This document shows positions 24,837 to 36,689 of a DNA stretch of 64,000 nucleotides, piece by piece. The position numbers and the translations under genes are program-made. Positions within the stretch are counted from its first letter, which is position 1; each line of letters starts with the position of its first letter. The stretch is from Neocallimastix lanati (nom. inval.) (lineage: Eukaryota; Neocallimastigomycota; Neocallimastigomycetes; Neocallimastigales; Neocallimastigaceae), in assembly GCA_016946835.1 (NCBI GenBank), contig JACVTC010000029.1, positions 70,001-134,000 of the forward strand, read 5' to 3'. The notes under the pieces are model-generated. The model saw nothing but the letters and a program-made list of their open reading frames with translations, searched no databases and was not told the origin of the DNA.

Positions 24837-25233
24837 ATTTTATATATATATATATATATTTTATTTATTTTTTATTTTTATTTTATATTTTTTATTTATA
24901 TTTTTTTTATTTTTTATTTTATATATATATTTTTTTTATTTTATATTTTTATATTTTATATTTTATATTTAATATTTTATATTTTATATTTTATATTTTA
25001 TATTTTTTATTTTTATTTTTTATTTTTTATTTTATATTTTTTATTTTATATTTTATAATTCTTTTTTTTTTATTTTTTTATTATTTATTTATTTATTTAT
25101 TTTATTATTTATTTATCTATTTATTAAAATTTTGCGAAATGAAACTTTTCCGAAATGAAATTTTTGCGAAATGAACTTTTGCGAAATGAACTTTTGCGAA
25201 ATGACACAAAAAATTTTGCGAAATGACACACTC
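24073..25233 (-). mobile_element. Non-autonomous Mutator-like element B nested in the MULE right terminus
   Basis: The left end is GGGGGAGGAGCATTTCGC and the right end is GCGAAATGACACACTC. Flanks are GTCAAAATG (24,064-24,072) and GTCGAAATG (25,234-25,242), a 9-bp duplication with one mismatch. Internal boxes are reversed relative to element A (CCTTTTAAGTCCTTGCGCAG near 24,562-24,585). The interior is low-complexity A/T, with short additional TTTGCGAAATGA copies near the right end (25,125-25,227). Removing it restores the MULE terminal repeat. Confidence 0.9.
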
Positions 25234-25261
25234 GTCGAAATGCTTCACATTCGTTTGAATA

Positions 25262-26470
25262 ATAAAAACTATTTTATATTAATTAAGGTTTGAATATTTC
25301 ATTTTATATCAATTCTTATTGATATAAAATGAAAATAAAAACTTTAATTATTAATAAATTATTTTATTAATAATTAATTATCATATGATTTATAAAATGA
25401 TCTAAAAATAACGTGATATAAAATATATAAAATTAATGTAAACATAAAATTTATAACATAAATTTTATGAGTGTGTGGCATTTCGCAAAATTATTTAGAT
25501 AATATTTTTTAATCTTTTTAATAATTATTTTTTAATTATTTTTAATAGTTATATTTTAAATTATTATCCTTTACATCTTTAAATTATTAATACTTATTTT
25601 TATATATATATAAAATTATTATTAATATATATATATATTGAAATATTATAGAACATTTAAAATGTATGATAAAATATTTTATTTTTTTAAAGCTTTAATT
25701 CTAATGAATATTTATTATTAAATAATGTATATTTATTATATATAAAATATTTTTTTTTTTTTAAAAAATTTAATTTTAAATTTATTTTTTATTATAGTTT
25801 TATTTATTTATTTTTATTTATTTATTTATTTATTTATTTAAATTATATATATTATTTATTTGTTTTATTATTAATTTATTTATTTATTAACTTTATAAAA
25901 AATTTTTGCAAAATGAAACTTTTCCGAAATGAAATTTTACGAAATGAAACTTTTTATGTAATTTTTCCGAAATTAAATTTTTCGAAATGCACCTCCCCCA
26001 AATTTTATGTTATGTAAATATGTAAATAATTTATTAATTAAGTTTTATTTTATTTCATTATATTTTTATATTTTTATTATGCTTTATTATATTTTTATAT
26101 GTTCTAATTATTATAAATATTTTATTATTTTATATTATATTTTTTATAATATTTATCTAAATATTTAATTTTTATTATTTTAAAATAGTTTATAATTAAA
26201 GAAAATTATAAAAAGAATACTTTTTCTTTATGTTAATTCTTTACAATTCAAAGTAGTTAAAATTATAATAATGAAATTGCCAAATTAAATATATTTTTAT
26301 TAATAAAAATAGTTTAGTAATATTTAAAATTTAGTATTTAATTAAATAAATTTAAATTATAAAATAAATAAATTTTTAATAAATGAATAAATAAAATTAT
26401 ATTTATATTAATAAATTACATAAATAAATAAATAAATATAACTTCTCCCAGTAAGAGTTACTGAACCAGG
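25262..26470. repeat. Copy 3 of dispersed repeat Rep-X, interrupted by element C
   Basis: The stretch matches 19,627-20,110 and the left part of 16,860-17,138. The CATATGATTTATAAAATGAT block is at 25,382. Sequence resumes after element C with TGTTATGTAAATATGTAAAT (26,008 on) and ends with the CTCCCAGTAAGAG... segment at about 26,446. Confidence 0.6.
25469..25999 (+). mobile_element. Internally deleted Mutator-like MITE, element C, exact 9-bp TSD
   Basis: The left end is GAGTGTGTGGCATTTCGC and the right end is GAAATGCACCTCCCCC, as in element A2 but only 531 bp. The A/T simple-repeat interior and poly(T) tract are missing. Exact direct repeats AAATTTTAT lie at 25,460-25,468 and 26,000-26,008. 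The uninterrupted site is present once in the Rep-X copy at 17,108-17,116. Confidence 0.92.
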
Positions 26471-26929
26471 CGTGCTTTATCAGAATCTAGTTTCTAGTAT
26501 TGATAAGTGTCTCAATCTACTAATTATTATTATATGTCTTCATATTAATAAAAGGCTTGCAATGAAAAAAAATCCAAATTAGAAATTTTATTATTTCTAA
26601 TTTTTTTTTTCTTTCATCACATAGATAAAAAACCAAAAAAAATGACCACCCCCTTAGCAAAAGCGGATTTTATTTGTCAAAGTAGAAAAATTTTTCTATT
26701 TAAAAATCGATTGGTCCAAAAAATTTAAATTTTTAATTTAATTATAGATTTATATTAAATTAATTATAAAATTAAATTTCGGATATGCCATTTTTTTAAA
26801 AAATTTAATTTTTTAAATTTTTTAATCAAAATTTAATTTTAAAGCCGAAAAAATTTTTTTTTTATAAATTATTAAAATATTAATAAATTTATTGAATAAA
26901 TTTATTTTTGCAAAAAAAAATATAAAAAA

Positions 26930-27165
26930 ATTTTTTTTTTTATAAATTAAATATAATATATATATATATATAAATTATAAAAAAAAATTATATATATATA
27001 AAATTATAAAAAAAAATTATATATATATATAATTATATAAAAAAATATATATATATAAAATTATATAAAAAAATATATATATATATATATAAAATTATAA
27101 AATATATATATATATATATAATTATAAAAAAAAAATATATATATATATATAATTAAATTATAATA
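26930..27165. repeat. TA-rich minisatellite
   Basis: Alternating (TA)n blocks and AATTATAAAAAAA blocks repeat about seven times with a 25-35-bp period. No coding content. The surrounding 26,480-27,290 is AT-rich spacer in which no gene was seen. Confidence 0.8.
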
Positions 27166-27294
27166 AAAATATTATTAATAAAATAATAATTATAAATTAT
27201 TATTTTTATTATTATTTAATTATATATTATTATTATTATTATTTTTATAATAATAAATATCTTATTATTTATTATTAATTAATAAATACTATTT

Positions 27295-27329
27295 TTGTCA
27301 TTTATTTATTATTAATAAATAAATGACAA
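27295..27329. repeat. Perfect 35-bp palindrome with 17-bp arms
   Basis: The left arm TTGTCATTTATTTATTA is followed by a single T and its exact reverse complement. It lies immediately upstream of the first gypsy remnant. Confidence 0.9.
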
Positions 27330-27334
27330 TTCCC

Positions 27335-28960
27335 TCAAATTTTGTTGTTCTTATTGTAACTATTAACAACCCTACGGATTCAACAAGATGCGAAGAAGTT
27401 TTTCTTTAGATCAATACTCTATTATAAACATTATCCATCCAAGATTTGTTAATGAAAATTAATGTAAAGTTTACTTCAACCAAGGCAAAAGAAAAATTTT
27501 TGGAGCTATAAGTGAAACGACGACCCTACGGAAATTCCTAGGCACCGTTTCAGCAAGTTAATCTTCCAAGACCACATTGTGAAAGACAACCCTACAGGAG
27601 AGGTTTGTGACATTGCTGCTTTCTTAGTATTAAGTACTAAAGGACCAATACCCCCAGAAGAATTAGAATTGACTACCGAAAAATTAGTAAAGAAATATTA
27701 CTCTGCTTGGATCGAAGCATTTAATGAAAAATTGACCAATACGTCACCCAAGCATAGACCGTACGATTGTGCTCAATAATTGAAGGTGCCACTTTCTTTT
27801 ATGGTCCTATATATCCAATATCCAAGGAAGAAGTAAAAGCCATTCAGAAATATCATAAAGATAACTTAGCCAACGAATTTATCAGAAGATCCATTTCCCT
27901 TGCTTCACACCTAGTACTATTTCAAAGAAAGAAAAACGGGGAGTTCTGTCTATGTATCGACTACCGAAAATTAAACTAGCAAACCCTCCGGAAGTCTTAT
28001 CCGCTTATCCCTTTATCACTGTGTTCTAAAATTTTAATTAAGCTTGATTTAAAAATTGCTTACAATCTTATTAGAGTTCACATTAATGAATTCTAATAAG
28101 ATTGTCCATATTTAAAACCGCCTTCCGTACAAAATATGGACATTTCGAATATACGATGATTCTAAATTTCAAACACAGGTATACTCTGACCATAGAAACT
28201 TACTTTTTGCTAGTAAACCACAATTACTTAACTAACACCAAGCTCGTTGGCAAGAATTCTTATCTGTCTTTGACTTCACCATCATTTACCGACCTGGTAA
28301 GTGGAATGGTAAAAATGACCAATTTTCTCTTAGGGTTGACCATAAGGTTCTTGTTAGCCAGAACTTAGATGAGTGTTCCATTATTTCGCATGAAACTTTC
28401 AAAGGATTTGACAACCTTTCGAACGATGCCTGCCTGATCACGTACCAAGAGTCTTTCTTTGTTGACGCCATTAAGTAGGGTTACTTAAATGATAAGATAT
28501 TCTGTCTAAACTTGTCTCTAAGTACAAAACTATTATGGAAAAAAATGTAAATAACTCAAACCGCCGACTTAGTACATTCATTGGGTGCAGCTCCTCTTAT
28601 TGATAGCGTTTTCCACAATCTGGCTAACGTAAAACATATAATAGCTATTCAAAAGGAAAACCACTTAAATGCTAAGGATAGGAGGCTCTCCAACCCTCCG
28701 GTCCATTACCAACTTTTTGACTTAGTCTGGTTTAAGAAACCTGCCAACTTCAACCCACTCACATTTTATAAACTACAAAATCGACGTTATGTTCCTTTTA
28801 AAAATACCAAAGTTTAACTAGAACAAAATTACTTTTGCATGGATCTTTCTTGCTCACCTTTTACAAATATGTGCCTTATATTTTATGTTAGTGAATTAGA
28901 ACCTTACTATAAAAGAAGCCACAAATTCACTCCATTAAAAAACTGTAAAAGGTCGGTTTA
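27335..28960 (+). pseudogene. Gypsy-type (Ty3) pol remnant 1
   Basis: The fragments are in order. A protease-like segment (SIINIIHPRFV) lies near 27,410-27,455, then NPTGEVCDIAAFLVLSTKGP and a linker to 27,779. The reverse-transcriptase N-part is at 27,800-28,095 (PISKEEVKAIQKYHKDNLA, LVLFQRKKNGEFCLCIDYR, KLDLKIAYN). The KTAFRTKYGHFEY motif is near 28,108-28,145. An RNase H tail follows at 28,180-28,340 (YSDHRNLLFASK, FIIYRPGKWNGKND-type reading), and then an integrase-end segment at 28,590-28,930. The RT palm with its catalytic Asp pair and most of the integrase are deleted. A TAG stop sits in the RT N-part at 27,976-27,978. Confidence 0.85.
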
Positions 28961-30489
28961 AGGTAACTAGAATAACGAATAATAGATTAAACACAGACTA
29001 AGATAACTTAACACCTCTCTATTCGAGTTGTTAAAATAAACACTAAAATTAACTATAATTATTTAATATAAACACTTAAGAATATAGTGCAGCGCTTTAT
29101 AACTTTATTCGATATTAGTTACTGGGCTTACAGTAAGATATTTTATTTATTTTTAATAATTAATTTTTATTTATTAATATTAATATTTATTATAACAATT
29201 TAAGTTAATAGTAACGCTAGTGCGTTATTGTTACAAGTACAATTATTTTTATACATGTAAATAAAAAAATAAAAATGAACGATTGATAAATTATTTAATT
29301 TAACATGATTTACTAATCATTTAATAAACTAACTGTAACTATATAATTAATAATAAAATAAACTATAAAATATAATAAAATTTAATGTACGAAAATTAAG
29401 TAAAATTTTTATTTGATTAGTTAGAATTGCTAACTGTTTATAGATACGTTATGTAATATTGAAATTATAACTGAATTGAAATCTCAATTTCAGTTATTTA
29501 CATTTCAATAGTTTATTTATTTGATTATAAATAATACATATATTTAAATAATTAATAATTAATATAAATTCTTATTTAATATTTAAAGAATTATCTTAGT
29601 CATAATAATTCTGAGAATATTAATAAATAAGATTTATATTAATAATTTCAATTATCTACATATTACGTCACATATTTATTTATAGTATCTTTAAATATAT
29701 ATTTATAGAATATCTATAATAACTACTATTTTTAATTATTCAAATTAATTAAATAATTACAAATTATATTTATTTAGTAATATTAAATATTTTAAACATA
29801 TCGATATTGTTATTATCATAATATTTTATTAATATTTATATTATTATATTGTTAATATCATATAATTAAATACTATTATTATGTAACTCGCAAAGTATAA
29901 AAGAATGATATAAATATCTATCTTTTATGTTCTTTGTAAGGTTATTATGTTTACAAAAATTATATACTAATAATTCAACTTTTTATTAAAAAAAATAAAT
30001 TTTTTTATAAATCATTTAAAGAAATTATTTTTTAAATTATTCTTTAAATATTAATTGTTTAAATTATTTATTTTATAAGTATTATTTTATTATTAATTAA
30101 TTATTGTTGGATTATTAATATATAATTCAACACATTAACTTAGTAACATTATAAGTTATAATACTATTTTCTATCTTAATTTTAACACTTAACCAAAAGA
30201 CTATCATTGTATAAGCATTATTTTACCGTGTAAAGAACTAAATTCAAATTTAATTAAATTTAATCCTTTTCTACAGTTAATAGTAATAATAAATATTAAT
30301 CAAGGAATTAAAAATAAATAAAAGAAAATACTTATCTAAACATAAAAAGAGAGAGAGTTTATTATAAGAAATTTGATTACGCGAATAATTAAAATAATTA
30401 TTTTTTTAAAAAAAATATTTTATTTAGAAATATTTTTTATTTAGAATTTTTATTTTAAAAATAATTAAATTTTTAAAATAAAAATTGTT
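28961..30489. other. AT-rich spacer, no gene seen
   Basis: No coding pattern was found. Small inverted repeats are present, e.g. around 29,461-29,500 (AACTGAA...TTCAGTT). It may include unrecognised LTR sequence of the flanking gypsy fragments; no matching direct repeat was identified by eye. Confidence 0.5.
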
Positions 30490-30752
30490 TATTATTATAA
30501 TTAAATTCTTAAATAACTCTTGATCTTCAAAATAAGGAAAATCAAGAATTATTTATAGTAAAGTTCCAAATCTTAATAAATAATTTTTTAGGAAAAGATT
30601 TGGGAGAAAAACCTAAAAAGTTTAATTACCAATTATTAATAAAATTGATCATATGTTAATTGAATAAAAACCGATTTTTTTCAATCGGAAAACTTCTATT
30701 AACATTTGCTTTATTTAAACAATGTCAATTATACTTGACATTGTTAAATTTT
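30490..30752. repeat. Cluster of hairpins upstream of gypsy remnant 2
   Basis: Consecutive inverted repeats are CTCTTGAT/ATCAAGAA near 30,515-30,550, CCAAATCTT/AAGATTTGG at 30,567-30,604, CCGATT/AATCGG at 30,671-30,689 and ACAATGTCAA/TTGACATTGT at 30,719-30,744. The CTCTTGAT hairpin resembles that at 20,786-20,814. Placed about 1 kb before a gag remnant, it looks like the leader of the decayed gypsy element. Confidence 0.55.
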
Positions 30753-31184
30753 AATTAATTTTTAAACATTAATTGTTCTATTTTCATTTGATTTGTTTCA
30801 TTAGTGTATTTTAATATAATTTTATACTTATTTTTTAATTATAATTTTATAATTTATATATAAGTTTTTTTTTTTTTTTTTTAAATTATATTAATATAAC
30901 AATTATTTAAATCAAAACTTAAAATTTAAATATTACATGAATTTTAACAAATATAAATAATGTTATTGTTAAATTATTATAATATTATTATATTATTACA
31001 ATACTAAAGAATAATAAATTTTATTATATTAATTATAAACTATTAATAATAATTTTATATTAAAAATATTTTATAATAAATATAATAAATTTTATTAAAT
31101 ATTTAATATTTTATTTAATAAAGATTAATAATTATTCTTTATTTTAATAAAAATTAATCATTATTCTTTACAGTTAATAAAGTT

Positions 31185-31256
31185 AGAATCTTAGTTGAAT
31201 GGTTAGTTACCTTGACCATGACCAATCCTTCATGGGTTTGACTCACACCTCAACCC
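31185..31256 (+). other. tRNA-like sequence (tRNA pseudogene or SINE head)
   Basis: A perfect A-box match, TAGTTGAATGG (31,192-31,202), and a B-box-like GGTTTGACTCA (31,235-31,245, two differences from GGTTCGANTCC) stand at tRNA spacing in a locally GC-richer patch. The acceptor arms do not pair and the anticodon loop is irregular (ACCATGAC), so it is not a working tRNA. It is either a decayed tRNA or a tRNA-derived SINE promoter. Confidence 0.45.
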
Positions 31257-31744
31257 ATTTTGAAAAATTAAATATTTTATTAATTATTAATAATTACTTT
31301 TTGAAAATTCTTTATGTATATATTATAGAAAAAATTCTTTAGGTTTGTAATTCAACCGAAATTAATTTAGAAGTTCTAATTATAATAATTATTTTATTAT
31401 TTTTCTATATGATACATTTTCATCAATTAAAATCTATTTTCTAAAAGTTTTTCATTATTAATTATTACTAACATATTTCTAAATATTTATATAAAATTAT
31501 TATTACATTTTAAATATGTTTTTTCTTTTAAAAATATAAATAGTGCGAACTTCACGAATGAAAATATTTTTCTTTGTGCTTTTATTAAATAATTAATTAA
31601 CTAGTTAAAAGTAATTTGAAATATTACAACATCTAATCAATTAAAAAATAAATTTTTAAATTTTAAATGTTAATAAAATTTATATCAATAAAAACAAATT
31701 TCAAATTAATTTTTCTTTTAAATTGCACATGTCGTTTTAAAACA

Positions 31745-34258
31745 TCCTTCTCAAACAGTTACAACTGTAGCACCGATTCCTTCTTAATTAATTGTTAGAA
31801 AAGGGCATCTTAAATTATCAGGTTCGACCATCGGTCCGAAAGGAATTTATGAACCTAGAGTCCGACAGCCTTACGAAGATCACTCTAAAAGACCTAACTC
31901 TCTGCCTGATTCGTTGTGACATTGACCAGACAAGGTACTACGATGAAAAATTGGAAAAAAGAGATAGTCGTCACAACAAGCAGGCCATAGTTGCTGCTTT
32001 GTTCGGTATTTACCATACGGAACATAGAATTTTCGTAGACGAAAAAGAGAAAGATGAAAATGTCAAGAAAGATAGTGGTAAAGAGAAGCGCAAGCAGTAT
32101 CCTACTTATAGTGAAAAAGGCAAAGAAGATTCATAGGGAAAAGGAAAGGTTTATTCTAAGGACAATCCTACGTTAGATAAAGGAAACTTTAGAAGTTTCA
32201 GGGGAATCTTTTCTAGAAACAATCACCTACCAACTACAATGCTGGTAAACGAAGTTAACCAGTAAGTGCAGAAAATTTTATTCCCAATGGAACAACCAAC
32301 CACCCTACGGATAATAAGAGGGGAAGAAATTCTAATTTTCTTAGATCCATTTTCTATTATAAATATTACTCCTTTAAAATTGATTTAAGAATTAAAAATT
32401 AAAGTTACATCAGTCAAGGGGAAACGGGCCAACCCTACTTACCATAACTATATATATTTCAAACTATACTAATATGCAACTATTGATATAATATTATTTA
32501 ATTAATTATAAGCATATATTGATTATAACTATCAATATTCATCTCTCAGTGAAAGGCTCAAATAATAAAAAAGATCAGTAATTCAAATTTAATATACATT
32601 TTAATATAGTGGAACATTTCAGTCATATTTTATCTTTAGGATAAAACTTCCAAGAGAAACATAAAATTTACAGTAGCTACATTTACCAGGGAAAACGTAA
32701 CACAAAGATAGACTACTAAAAATAAATCGCCTAGACTACCCTTTGTAGAAGAAGACTTTCCTGATGACCATCACTTCTAACGAAATATTAAATTTAAAAA
32801 AGCACCTAATAAAGGACAAGAACTAAGAAAATAAATCTATTGTAATAAAATGATCAAAACCCTCCGGAAATTCTCTAAGATAAAATATAGTCAGTAGGAG
32901 TCAACTTCTACAAGAGTTACCACAATTATCCTCAGAAAATTCTTTAGAAGAAAATATTGCCGTTAAAGAATATCCTCAGCCAGATCTGAACGACGACCCT
33001 ACGGATAATCTCTAGGCACCAATTTAGCCATAAATAATCTCACTAGGCCACAACTTGCAAGTCAACCCTATAGGAGAGCTGGAGACATCGCTACGTCCTT
33101 TCTATTACTGTAAGTACTAAAGAACCAATACCTCAAGAAAACTTAGAATTAACTACTGAAGAACTAGTAAAGAAATATTATACTTCTTCGATAGAAGCAT
33201 TCAGCAAAAAATTGGCCAACTCTTTGCCCAATCATAGGTCATATTACTTTGTCATGAGTGGAAGGAATGTGACACTTTCTTTTACTGTCTAATTTACAGT
33301 GAAGATATCAAGATTGATAAACAAAAGGTTGAAACTATTACATCCTGGTCAACTCCTATAAACATAAAGGAAATCCAATCATTCATTGAGTTCTGTAACT
33401 ACTACCGTCGTTTAATCAAGGACTTTTCAAACATAGCAATGCCGATTCATCATCTTACCAAGAAAGATGTTGCTTTTGTATGGAACAACGATTATTAGGA
33501 TGCCTTCTTCAAGATAAAGGAACTTCTGGTATCATCCCCTGGTTAGAATAGGCCATAACAGGGGCTGATATATACAATCCTCTAAGATTTGTTCCAAGAT
33601 GAAGGATACTTTGCACAAACCCTACGGAAAAATGATTATGCTACCTATATCAGAACTTCTGTGGCAACAAGTTCATGTAAACTATTACTAATCTACCTTC
33701 TGAACCGAAACCGGCTCAAAACTCTATGGAACGGTCCCACTATGGATGAATTATGGTAGTTTGTGATGTCCTTACCAAGATGATACACCGGGTTGGATTT
33801 AACCATGTACCTACCGCAGCCGAATCAGCCTCTGCATACCAACAAAATATTTTTTAGTTTCATGGAATACAACTAATTATTACCATTTACCGTGGAGTAC
33901 AATTTAACAGTAAGTTCTGGAAGAAAACTATGAATTTTCTAGGAGTAAATCACCCGATTGCTACTACTAACCACCATCATACCACTGGCCAGGTTGAAAG
34001 AACTAATGCATATGTGAAACAATACTGCAGTTGTTTTTTAAAAGATTTCAGCAATGATTCATGGATCCATGCCTAGCTCCTTTCCTAACCCTAAATAACT
34101 ACCATCTATATGCCAATCCTTAAACCGTCTACTTGGTGCACTCGTTTGATGCGGCTCCTCACATTGATAGCTTTGCCTACAATCTGGTTAATCTAAAACA
34201 TATACTGGCTATTCAAAAGGAAAATTATTTAAATGTTAAGGATAAGAATTTCGCCAAC
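31745..34258 (+). pseudogene. Gypsy-type (Ty3) gag-pol remnant 2
   Basis: A 114-codon frame at 31,792-32,136 is gag-like and Lys/Glu-rich at its end. It is followed by fragments homologous to remnants 1 and 3: NPTLDKGNF, then FLDPFSIINITPLKL at about 32,338-32,385. The RT thumb and connection lie near 33,310-33,500 (FCNYYRRLIKDFSNIAMPIH, HLTKKDVAFVWNND). The integrase core lies near 33,745-34,075 (VVCDVLTKMIHRVGF, IYRGVQFNSKFWKK, TTGQVERTNAYVKQY). Many stops occur, several where relatives have Gln (e.g. 33,497-33,499 after WNNDY). It is inactive. Confidence 0.85.
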
Positions 34259-34269
34259 CCTCCGGACTA

Positions 34270-34565
34270 ATATTGATTATTAGTACCAAAAAGAGCAATA
34301 AATGGAGAATATGCGTGGACTACATCTCTTGTAGTAAAGAAGAACTAATATTATACACTGGTCATAAGCCTCTGATAAGTTTATTCCAAAATAAAAAAAT
34401 AAACAATTTACGCCAAATATATTGGTACTCTTATTTTCAATGTTAATAATTAAAGTAATATACGAAACTGGGAAAAAGAACGTAATTGATGATACACTAT
34501 TCAGGTTTACCTTTTACCAAAATGGGATTAGACATAATTGGACCGCTATCTAATATAATAATTTT
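34270..34565 (+). pseudogene. Fragment of a second gypsy family
   Basis: A short run reads KWRICVDYI (RT), then YTGHKPLISLFQNKKINNLR and KVIYETGKKNVIDDTLFRF (RNase H end). It finishes with KMGLDIIGPLSN, the start of an integrase core. The wording differs from remnants 1-3 at the same positions, so it belongs to another family. The order RT-N, RNase H, integrase within 300 bp shows large internal deletions. Confidence 0.75.
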
Positions 34566-36689
34566 TCAAATAAGCCATATGAGGTTGAATTCAAGTTATT
34601 ATAAATAATGTATTTATGATTTATAATACAATGGAAAAGTTATTTAATTAAATGTATATCAAGAAGGTATCATTGGTATAGGGATAATGGATATTCGAAT
34701 AACATATTAATTGGTTTATTTTAATAATTCTTAAATTTTAATATATTGAATTCTTTAACATTTTTTTTAAATATATTCGTTTAAGAGATAGAACAAAATA
34801 AAGATGAGAATTTTTCATATCATAACAATATTATTTTTATATAATTCAATTGTGCAACATCTAGTGTTTCAAAAATCTTTATTTTTTGTTATTTATTTCC
34901 TCATTATATTTTCACCATGTTCTAGGATATAAATTTTACTATTATCATTAAGCTAAATATTATTAATATTAGAATAACAAAAATTCAGAGGAAAATATCA
35001 TTTCTTATGTAATAGCTTCTTTAAAATACTAAATACTTATTTTTTTTGGAGAATTGGTTATTTGGACTTTTAAATTATTAATTTATTTTATTCTTTTATA
35101 ACTATTTCTTGATATAAAAGAATAAAAAATCTTCTAATAGATCTTCAAGTTTTTTTCCTTCTCTGTACAATGTAATACCAAATCCTTTAATATTAATCCA
35201 CCTTATGTCCAAATATCTCCTGATATTTTAACTTCTTTTGAAAGACAATGATCTATGTTTTCGAAATCGTTATCTTTTCTTTTTATTAAATATTTCTTTT
35301 TTTAATTATTATCATTTGAGTATTTTTTTCACTTAAAATATTATTCAAATATTAAAAATTTATCAATATATTTTTTATTTTTTTTTTTTAGAAATAAGAT
35401 TTCTTATTGGATATTAATAAAATATAATAATAAATATTTATAACATATTTTTTTTAATATTAACAAAATTAATTAGATGAAATTTGTATCTAATATATAA
35501 TATTAATATAATAGTAAAATTTCATAATTAAGAATATTGGAAAGTAATAAAAGTAAAGAATTTAGTAATCACCCAGGTTAATACTGATTATTAGTCCATT
35601 CTTTACCAAAAAAAATTGATTTATTACCAATATTCTTAATTTATAAAATTAAATTTTGTAAAAGTGAATAAAAACATAATATGAAATAAAATGAATTTAA
35701 AAAATTAAAACAAAAATGTTTTATTAGAAATATGAAAATTTGTTTATAAGAAAGATCTATTTAATTTTAAAAGTTATAATTCTATTTATTTAATTAGTAA
35801 TATTGTATACAAGTTAATAAAGAAAAATTGATTATTAAAACCAATAAACTAAACGCTTTACTATAATTTATTAAAAAAAGTACTAATTAAGAATAATATT
35901 TTAAGAAATATTTACATGCTTTTATATTTTAAATTGATTTTAAATTATTTAATAAGAAAATTTTATATTTTTTGTTTAGTCTGTTTATAAAAATTTGTTT
36001 AAAAGAGTTAATATAAAAAAAATTGTTTATTAATTATTTGCAAGTTTGTTATTTTGTTTAGTTAAATTTTAATAAGTATAAAGAATATCAATTATTAATT
36101 TATTTTGGTTTTAATTAAAATAGTTAAGGATTAATTAAATTATTATTATTTTTATTTTAATTTATTTTTATTTTTTGAAATAAGAATGTATTTTCTCGTG
36201 TTGATAAGGAGTTCTGATTAAAAAAATTTATCTTTTAAGATATTTATAGTTATTTTATTAATATTTTACAAATATATATTATTGCTTATATATTTGGTAA
36301 TACATATATTATAAAATTCCTTAATATCATGTAAGTACAAAATTTCAATATTTGTATTTTTAAAATTCCTCCTCAAGTTTAACTTAATAACAAGTTAAAA
36401 TTGAATAGATTATTAATCCAATATAATTGAGTTACAACAAATAATTTTATTTATTGATTTCTTGAAATTCATTATTAATATATTTTTATTTGATATTGTT
36501 TGAATAGTAATATTGTTGAATTTTATTATTTTAAATAATAGAATTAAATATATTTATTATCTAGTTTTCAAATTTGTTAGAAATATTATTTTAATTACGA
36601 ATTCAAAAGTTTTTGGTCATTTTGAAAAAGCTTAATAATGATTTTATTTTATTAGATTTAATTAACCTGATAAACATACAAAATAAACA
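34566..36689. other. AT-rich spacer, no gene seen
   Basis: Both strands are low-complexity A/T with frequent stops. No domain, repeat family or RNA gene was recognised. Confidence 0.55.

Larger units (their letters stand above)
21609..25252 (+). mobile_element. Mutator-like element (MULE) with degenerate transposase and exact 9-bp TSD
   Basis: Exact 9-bp duplications GTTTGAATA lie at 21,600-21,608 and 25,253-25,261. The left terminus reads GGGAGTATTGCATTTCG. With element B removed, the right terminus reads (reverse strand) GAATGTGAAGCATTTCG, and both continue into the shared 20-mer GCATTTCGACATAATTTATG and further partial matches (ACAATGTG). It carries the transposase pseudogene at 22,084-23,470. 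Its right terminal repeat is interrupted by element B. Confidence 0.9.
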
